NCBI GenBank assembly: GCA_020723345.1 | Contig: DYJA01000001.1 | Location: 55,602 to 119,601, forward strand | Direction: 5' to 3' | Source of the DNA: Candidatus Aquidulcis sp. | Lineage (GTDB): Bacteria > Chloroflexota > Anaerolineae > UBA4142 | DNA length: 64,000 nt | Shown here: piece by piece, positions 60,590-64,000 of the stretch | Numbering within the stretch: the first letter of the stretch is position 1 | Layout: each line of letters opens with the position of its first letter | The notes under the pieces: model-generated | What the model saw: the letters and a program-made list of their open reading frames with translations, nothing else | The model's database searches: none | Told to the model about the DNA's origin: nothing | Program-made: the position numbers and the translations under genes

Positions 60590-61581
60590 CAGTACCTCCT
60601 GCCTCCCACAAAATCCATAATCGCTTTGAACATTCCCAATCCCACCGTGACTAGATCAACCGGCTGAAACAGCGCGGCGATCAGCGCAAAGCGCAAACCG
60701 CGTTCGCGCGCGAGAAAAGCAAGCCAAGTGAACAGTGAACAGTAAACAGCGAACAGTAAAACCGCGCTTGTCACGAGAAAGATCGGATGGATGAACGCGA
60801 GTGCGAGACACGCGAACGTGGCGAAAATCATCGGCACGGCGAGTTGGTAAAAGAGCGGGACGCTCGTGTAAAACCGCACAGCGTGACCGCGCTTGCGGAG
60901 CCGCATCAGCATCAACGCGCGCGCGCGCAGAAAATCGGTGACGAGCACCTCGCGCGGCGTGTAATGTTTGCAGTGCGTCACGCCGACGCGCGGATCAAGC
61001 ACGATGTTGTGTCCCGCCGCCCACGCGCGCTGCCCGAACTCGGTGTCTTCGGCGATGCTCGCGCCGCGATAGTTTTCGTCAAAGCCGCCGAGCGCGCGAA
61101 ATGTTTCGCGGCGCATCGCGGCGACGCTCGTGTAAAACAAGCCGATGCGTTCGCGCGGCATTCGTTCGTACGTAAAGCGCATCCAGAGATTTTTAAAGTT
61201 GCTCGCAAAATCGTCGAACGGAATTTTGCGATCGAGCAAGCCGACCACGCCCACGACGCGCGCATCGGCGAAATTTTCGGCGAGCCGCGCGAGCGCGTCG
61301 CGCGCAACGATCACGTCGTCGTCGGTGAAAAACAAAATGTCGCCCGTCGCTTCGCGCGCGCCGCGGTTTTTCGCGCGCGCCGCGCCGATGTTTTCGTCGG
61401 CGCGGATTACGCGGCAGGCGAACCGCCGCGCGATGTCGCCGGTGGCGTCGGTTGATGCGTCGTCCACGACGATGATTTCGGCGGGCGGAAACGACGAGGC
61501 GCGGAGCGATTCCAAACACGCGGCGAGGGTGCGCGCGCCGTTGCGCGTGGGGATGACGGCAGAAATGCGTGGGCGGTTCAT
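60589..61581 (-). CDS. Family 2 glycosyltransferase with C-terminal membrane segments
   Basis: The 330-residue protein has ISAVIPTRNGARTLAACLESL, EIIVVDDASTD, ATGDILFFTDDDVIV with the DDD metal site, and LGGFDENYRGASIAEDTEFGQRAWAAGH, all typical of GT2 enzymes of surface-polysaccharide loci. Two or three hydrophobic segments fill residues 235-320. FAVYCSLFTW inside them is encoded by a tandem repeat (60726-60763). A good promoter (61594-61622) predicts a transcript with a leader of only about 6 nt. It heads a run with DUF4058 downstream. Confidence 0.92.
   Translation of the reverse strand: MNRPRISAVIPTRNGARTLAACLESLRASSFPPAEIIVVDDASTDATGDIARRFACRVIRADENIGAARAKNRGAREATGDILFFTDDDVIVARDALARLAENFADARVVGVVGLLDRKIPFDDFASNFKNLWMRFTYERMPRERIGLFYTSVAAMRRETFRALGGFDENYRGASIAEDTEFGQRAWAAGHNIVLDPRVGVTHCKHYTPREVLVTDFLRARALMLMRLRKRGHAVRFYTSVPLFYQLAVPMIFATFACLALAFIHPIFLVTSAVLLFAVYCSLFTWLAFLARERGLRFALIAALFQPVDLVTVGLGMFKAIMDFVGGRRY
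60726..60763. repeat. GTGAACA/GTAAACA tandem repeat in frame
   Basis: Five units of the type AGTGAACA/AGTAAACA are read in frame as part of a membrane segment (FAVYCSLFTW) of the GT2 protein. Confidence 0.78.
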
Positions 61582-61593
61582 TTGAGCGGGGAG

Positions 61594-61622
61594 ATTATAA
61601 CACGGGGAGAGGGGTTCGTCAA
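61594..61622 (-). promoter_or_regulatory. Sigma-70 promoter of the GT2 run
   Basis: On the minus strand TTGACG (61622-61617), 17 nt, TATAAT (61599-61594). Transcription should start near 61587, 5-6 nt before the ATG at 61581, with no room for a ribosome binding site. Confidence 0.8.
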
Positions 61623-61667
61623 AGGCGCGATGGATTTGGTTTGGTGAAAATGGTGATCAGGGCGTTG

Positions 61668-61706
61668 GCAAAAAAAGCAGAACCTTGTCTGTGGAAAGAC
61701 AAGGTT
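61668..61706 (-). terminator. Hairpin with T-run downstream of the first attC
   Basis: On the minus strand perfect 10-bp arms AACCTTGTCT/AGACAAGGTT with a 6-nt loop are followed by CTGC and seven T (61676-61670). It may end transcription leaving the cassettes and protect the GT2 promoter. Of the 334-bp gap 61582-61915, this hairpin, the promoter and attC are all that I can identify. Confidence 0.65.
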
Positions 61707-61720
61707 GTGGATTGAGAACG

Positions 61721-61849
61721 GCCTAACGGTTTGCGTTACCTGCGTGTGGGCGGGCGTGGACAATGTTTGGGAGCAGGAAAGACTCGAAGCCAGAAAAAAG
61801 CCTGTAAAACGCGCAGACTCCCACACGTCAGGTGCACGCTTTGTTGGGC
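61721..61849 (-). other. Integron attC recombination site 1
   Basis: The 129-bp site has GCCTAAC at one end and GTTGGGC at the other (RYYYAAC and GTTRRRY cores). Inside them are complementary L boxes (CGTGTGGG with CCCACACG, and ACCTG with CAGGT) that make the long imperfect stem of attC sites. It lies downstream of the DinB-like gene, reading on the minus strand, and closes that cassette. Confidence 0.88.
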
Positions 61850-61915
61850 GCGTTTTTTTACGCAACACTTGGCTGGATAACAGAACATAATCTCCCATGA
61901 GATTAATTTGTGGCA

Positions 61916-62404
61916 TTAATGCCAGCCGAAACTATTGCTTTCCCAACTCAACAAATCTCCTTCAATATGATTCTTCAGCCCTGCTCTTTCCATCAAAAAC
62001 ATAATCTGAGCACGATGATGCATATTATGAGTGACTACATGCCCAATTGCACCACCAAAGGTTTTTTTCACAGGCGGGTTGTCAAGAGTATCAATGAAAC
62101 AATCATCATAACGTTTTTCTCGCGCAATATTATGCGCTAAATTGGCAAAATCTCGACTAACGATGCTCAAACGTTCAAGTAATTCTGAAATCGTGTTTCC
62201 AGTTTTGTCCTGAACGGCTCGCTCATAAAGTAAATCTGTCCAAACTTCCATGTTTTCGATAACATGGATGAAAGTTTCGCGAAGCGACTTGTGGTCAATA
62301 TCAAATTCCTTATCTAGCAAATCATCAGGTAATGACTGGCACGCTAAAAGAAGTTGGCGAGTTGTCCAAGTATCGTGACCAAGCAATCTATCAAGAATAT
62401 CCAT
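61916..62404 (-). CDS. DinB-family protein in an integron gene cassette
   Basis: The 162-residue protein has LLGHDTWTTRQLLLACQSL, FIHVIENMEVWTDLLYERA and GHVVTHNMHHRAQIMFLMERAGL. This is the DinB/YfiT four-helix layout with its three metal-binding His. DinB proteins include thiol transferases and many of unknown role. The gene has GGAG before the ATG at 62404. It lies between two attC sites, so it is a mobile cassette (about 61727-62454). Its A/T-rich composition differs from the flanking GC-rich chromosome. Confidence 0.92.
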   Translation of the reverse strand: MDILDRLLGHDTWTTRQLLLACQSLPDDLLDKEFDIDHKSLRETFIHVIENMEVWTDLLYERAVQDKTGNTISELLERLSIVSRDFANLAHNIAREKRYDDCFIDTLDNPPVKKTFGGAIGHVVTHNMHHRAQIMFLMERAGLKNHIEGDLLSWESNSFGWH

Positions 62405-62448
62405 TAGGTCTCCGAAAGTTCAGTAGATGATGATGGTAAATGCCCAGC

Positions 62449-62577
62449 GCCCAACGGCTTGCGCTACCCGCGTGTGGGCGGGCGTGGACAATGTTTGGGA
62501 GCAGGAAAAACTCGAAGCCAGAAAAATGCTTGTAAATCGCGCAGAATCCCACACGTCAGGTGCACGCTTTGTTGGGC
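62449..62577 (-). other. Integron attC recombination site 2
   Basis: This second 129-bp site has GCCCAAC and GTTGGGC ends and the same inner L boxes, and is closely similar to site 1 along its whole length. It lies downstream of the ATPase gene on the minus strand. Confidence 0.88.
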
Positions 62578-62597
62578 GCTTTTATAAGACTTCACCT

Positions 62598-63887
62598 CTA
62601 TTTTATTAAACTCTTAGCATATGCTTCAACTAACGTGGATGCACCTTTTTCTAGCCAATTACCAGCAATTTTTGCTGCTTGGCTAACTTGCCTAAGGTCG
62701 CTACGTGAGACTGCTCCATGTATATATTGACGGTCTAGAATCCAATTTTCAAATGTAATATCATCTCTTACGATACGAACAATTTCATCTGCCAACCACC
62801 AAAGCATGGCTTTTTGAGCCAATCTATAGCCGCTAGATGTTGAGTCATCTTCTTCAATTATTCCAGTCCGTAACAGATATCCAGTTTCTGGAGAAAGCCA
62901 TACCAAATCTCTGCGAAAATCAAAAGTCTGCTTGCTGTTATCTTGTAGTGTTAATGGCGTTTGACTCAATCCTATTATTGCGATTGCTTTACGTATAGCG
63001 CCAGACCAACTTTCCCATAAATCCGAATAAAACAACTTGCTGCTTTCCCTAACTTTTTCTCCAACTGCTAAATGACGCTTAAAACGGTCTGTATTGTTTT
63101 GAAAAAACTCTTCCCACATAGCCGATGCAGATACTTGAACTAGATAAGGATGTCCTCCAGAAACATCATAAATATATTGGCAGTCTGTTGGAGAAAAATT
63201 ATTACTGAGAAGTATTTTTACATCATCGAAAGGAAGAGTTGACAATCGAATCTGGTGATACAAATTGAAAAATGGAGAGCCTGCTAATTCGACTTTTCCA
63301 GTACGGTTTTGGATTGCGTCAAGAGGATGGCGACTTGATATAAGAACTGCAAGGGTCCGAGGTGTATCGGAAAAAGAACGTAAACTCCACCAAAAATCAA
63401 AATCGTTCAATGCGTGTGAAAGAAGAATTTCGAACTCATCAAAAACAAGAATTAACCGTTTTTCTAGTTCTCCTAAGTTATAAATAAACTTGGATAAATA
63501 AAGAGATTCAAAGTTTTTTTCTTTAGATGTGTTATATGACTTGCTTAATTGAGAATCAGGATTCTTTTCTATCTCAGGCAGTATTGGAGATAGCGCATAC
63601 TCCCAGAATTCTGCTTGGGTAATCTTGCTGGGTAAAAGTTGACAATCTATGCGACTAAAAATTAGTTTTTCGCTGTTGTCTCCAAACAATGATTTACGAT
63701 TCTCTGGAGCCAGTAAATAATCAATCGTACTTGTCTTTGCAAGTCGTGGCTCACCAATCAATGCCACAGATACTCCATTACCCAGCCTTTCAGCCACAGA
63801 TAGGATTATTTGCCTTCGACTTGGAAGGTCGTTTAGGTTTACTGGAAAGCCATAAAGAAATGGGTTGCTCTTATTTTGATTATTCAT
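62598..63887 (-). CDS. STAND/AAA-like P-loop ATPase in an integron cassette
   Basis: The 429-residue protein has a Walker A SVALIGEPRLAKTSTIDYLL, Walker B KRLILVFDEFEILL, a sensor-like RTLAVLISSRHPLD, and YDVSGGHPYLVQVSASAMWEEFF, the winged-helix-proximal motif found in STAND and archaeal-type AAA ATPases. The C-terminal 100 residues (after LWWLADEIVRIVRDD) have no motif I recognise and could be an effector or sensor part. The gene is strongly A/T-rich compared with the chromosome and ends 20 nt before attC site 2, so it is a cassette gene. ATG at 63887 is chosen; GTG at 63896 is possible. A role in phage defence is a guess. Confidence 0.8.
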   Translation of the reverse strand: MNNQNKSNPFLYGFPVNLNDLPSRRQIILSVAERLGNGVSVALIGEPRLAKTSTIDYLLAPENRKSLFGDNSEKLIFSRIDCQLLPSKITQAEFWEYALSPILPEIEKNPDSQLSKSYNTSKEKNFESLYLSKFIYNLGELEKRLILVFDEFEILLSHALNDFDFWWSLRSFSDTPRTLAVLISSRHPLDAIQNRTGKVELAGSPFFNLYHQIRLSTLPFDDVKILLSNNFSPTDCQYIYDVSGGHPYLVQVSASAMWEEFFQNNTDRFKRHLAVGEKVRESSKLFYSDLWESWSGAIRKAIAIIGLSQTPLTLQDNSKQTFDFRRDLVWLSPETGYLLRTGIIEEDDSTSSGYRLAQKAMLWWLADEIVRIVRDDITFENWILDRQYIHGAVSRSDLRQVSQAAKIAGNWLEKGASTLVEAYAKSLIK

Positions 63888-63934
63888 GAGTATCACTTAT
63901 CTGAAAATTCATTTTTGACGATTCTATTACGTTA

Positions 63935-63985
63935 GCACCCAACTACATCTTATGCGGAATCGTTTCCGCATAACAGACTAGGTGC
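63935..63985. repeat. Palindrome with attC-like core at the right edge
   Basis: Perfect 10-bp arms TTATGCGGAA (63950) and TTCCGCATAA (63964) with a 4-nt loop lie inside outer arms GCACC and GGTGC. On the minus strand one end reads GTTGGGT, which fits GTTRRRY, but the opposite RYYYAAC is not clean. It may be a third, shorter cassette site. Confidence 0.5.
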
Positions 63986-64000
63986 AGATTATACATCTCC

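Noticed and set aside
61578-61916. 112-residue minus-strand open frame downstream of the DinB gene
   Set aside because: It covers attC site 1 and the GT2 promoter and ends at the GT2 start, so it is non-coding cassette and promoter DNA.
63935-63985. Complete third attC site
   Set aside because: Only one core-like end (GTTGGGT on the minus strand) fits. The opposite end lacks the AAC of RYYYAAC, so it is listed only as a palindrome.
1-64000. tRNA and rRNA genes
   Set aside because: I looked for TTCGA-arm and CCA-end patterns and for rRNA core sequences in the gaps and saw none. A tRNAscan run would be decisive.

Overview
This 64 kb window is GC-rich bacterial chromosome of the kind found in uncultured Chloroflexota (Anaerolineae-like). 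The assignment is an inference. It rests on an F420-type luciferase-like oxidoreductase, many GT39-type membrane glycosyltransferases with a shared C-terminal beta domain, a DUF4058 protein, and dense dispersed palindromic repeats. No rRNA or tRNA gene was seen.

Layout. Region 1-3.8 kb (minus strand) holds a PIN-type toxin/antitoxin-like pair, an orphan CoxM-like FAD subunit, a DUF4177-like protein, a luciferase-like oxidoreductase, and a REP-associated tyrosine transposase framed by identical 48-bp palindromic repeats. Region 3.8-11.8 kb is a compact defence block: type III-like Mod and Res, then an asparaginyl-tRNA synthetase, a TOPRIM/DUF4435-like nuclease and an ABC/AAA15-type ATPase. The last two resemble the PARIS/OLD group, and the tRNA synthetase sits 7 nt behind the nuclease. 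Region 11.8-15.5 kb has a TgpA-like transglutaminase and a CpaE-like pseudo-receiver ATPase.

Region 15.6-21.9 kb is a methyl-cycle operon (mtnA, retropepsin-like protease, PfkB kinase, V4R-like protein, ahcY, metK). A good sigma-70-type promoter and a complete SAM-I riboswitch with its own terminator precede it. The operon ends in a strong hairpin terminator after metK.

Region 21.9-61.6 kb is a very large surface-glycosylation locus. It has two runs of overlapping membrane glycosyltransferase genes (five and six genes), a secreted double LamG protein, further membrane transferases, a plus-strand sugar-modification island (GNAT, DegT aminotransferase, FAD oxidoreductase), an acyltransferase, a DPM1-like GT2 that probably makes lipid-linked sugar donors, a radical SAM/SPASM protein, a DUF4058 protein and a second GT2. 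Inside it lies a thioredoxin-like lipoprotein whose first active-site Cys is encoded by TGA, with a SECIS-like hairpin 19 nt downstream: a probable selenoprotein.

Region 61.7-64 kb changes in base composition. Two 129-bp integron attC sites delimit gene cassettes encoding a DinB-like protein and a STAND-like ATPase. No integrase is in the window.

Throughout, palindromic elements and short A/T-rich tandem repeats sit between genes and also inside genes in frame, mostly in loops of the membrane glycosyltransferases, in CoxM and Mod, and even inside a stem of the SAM riboswitch.
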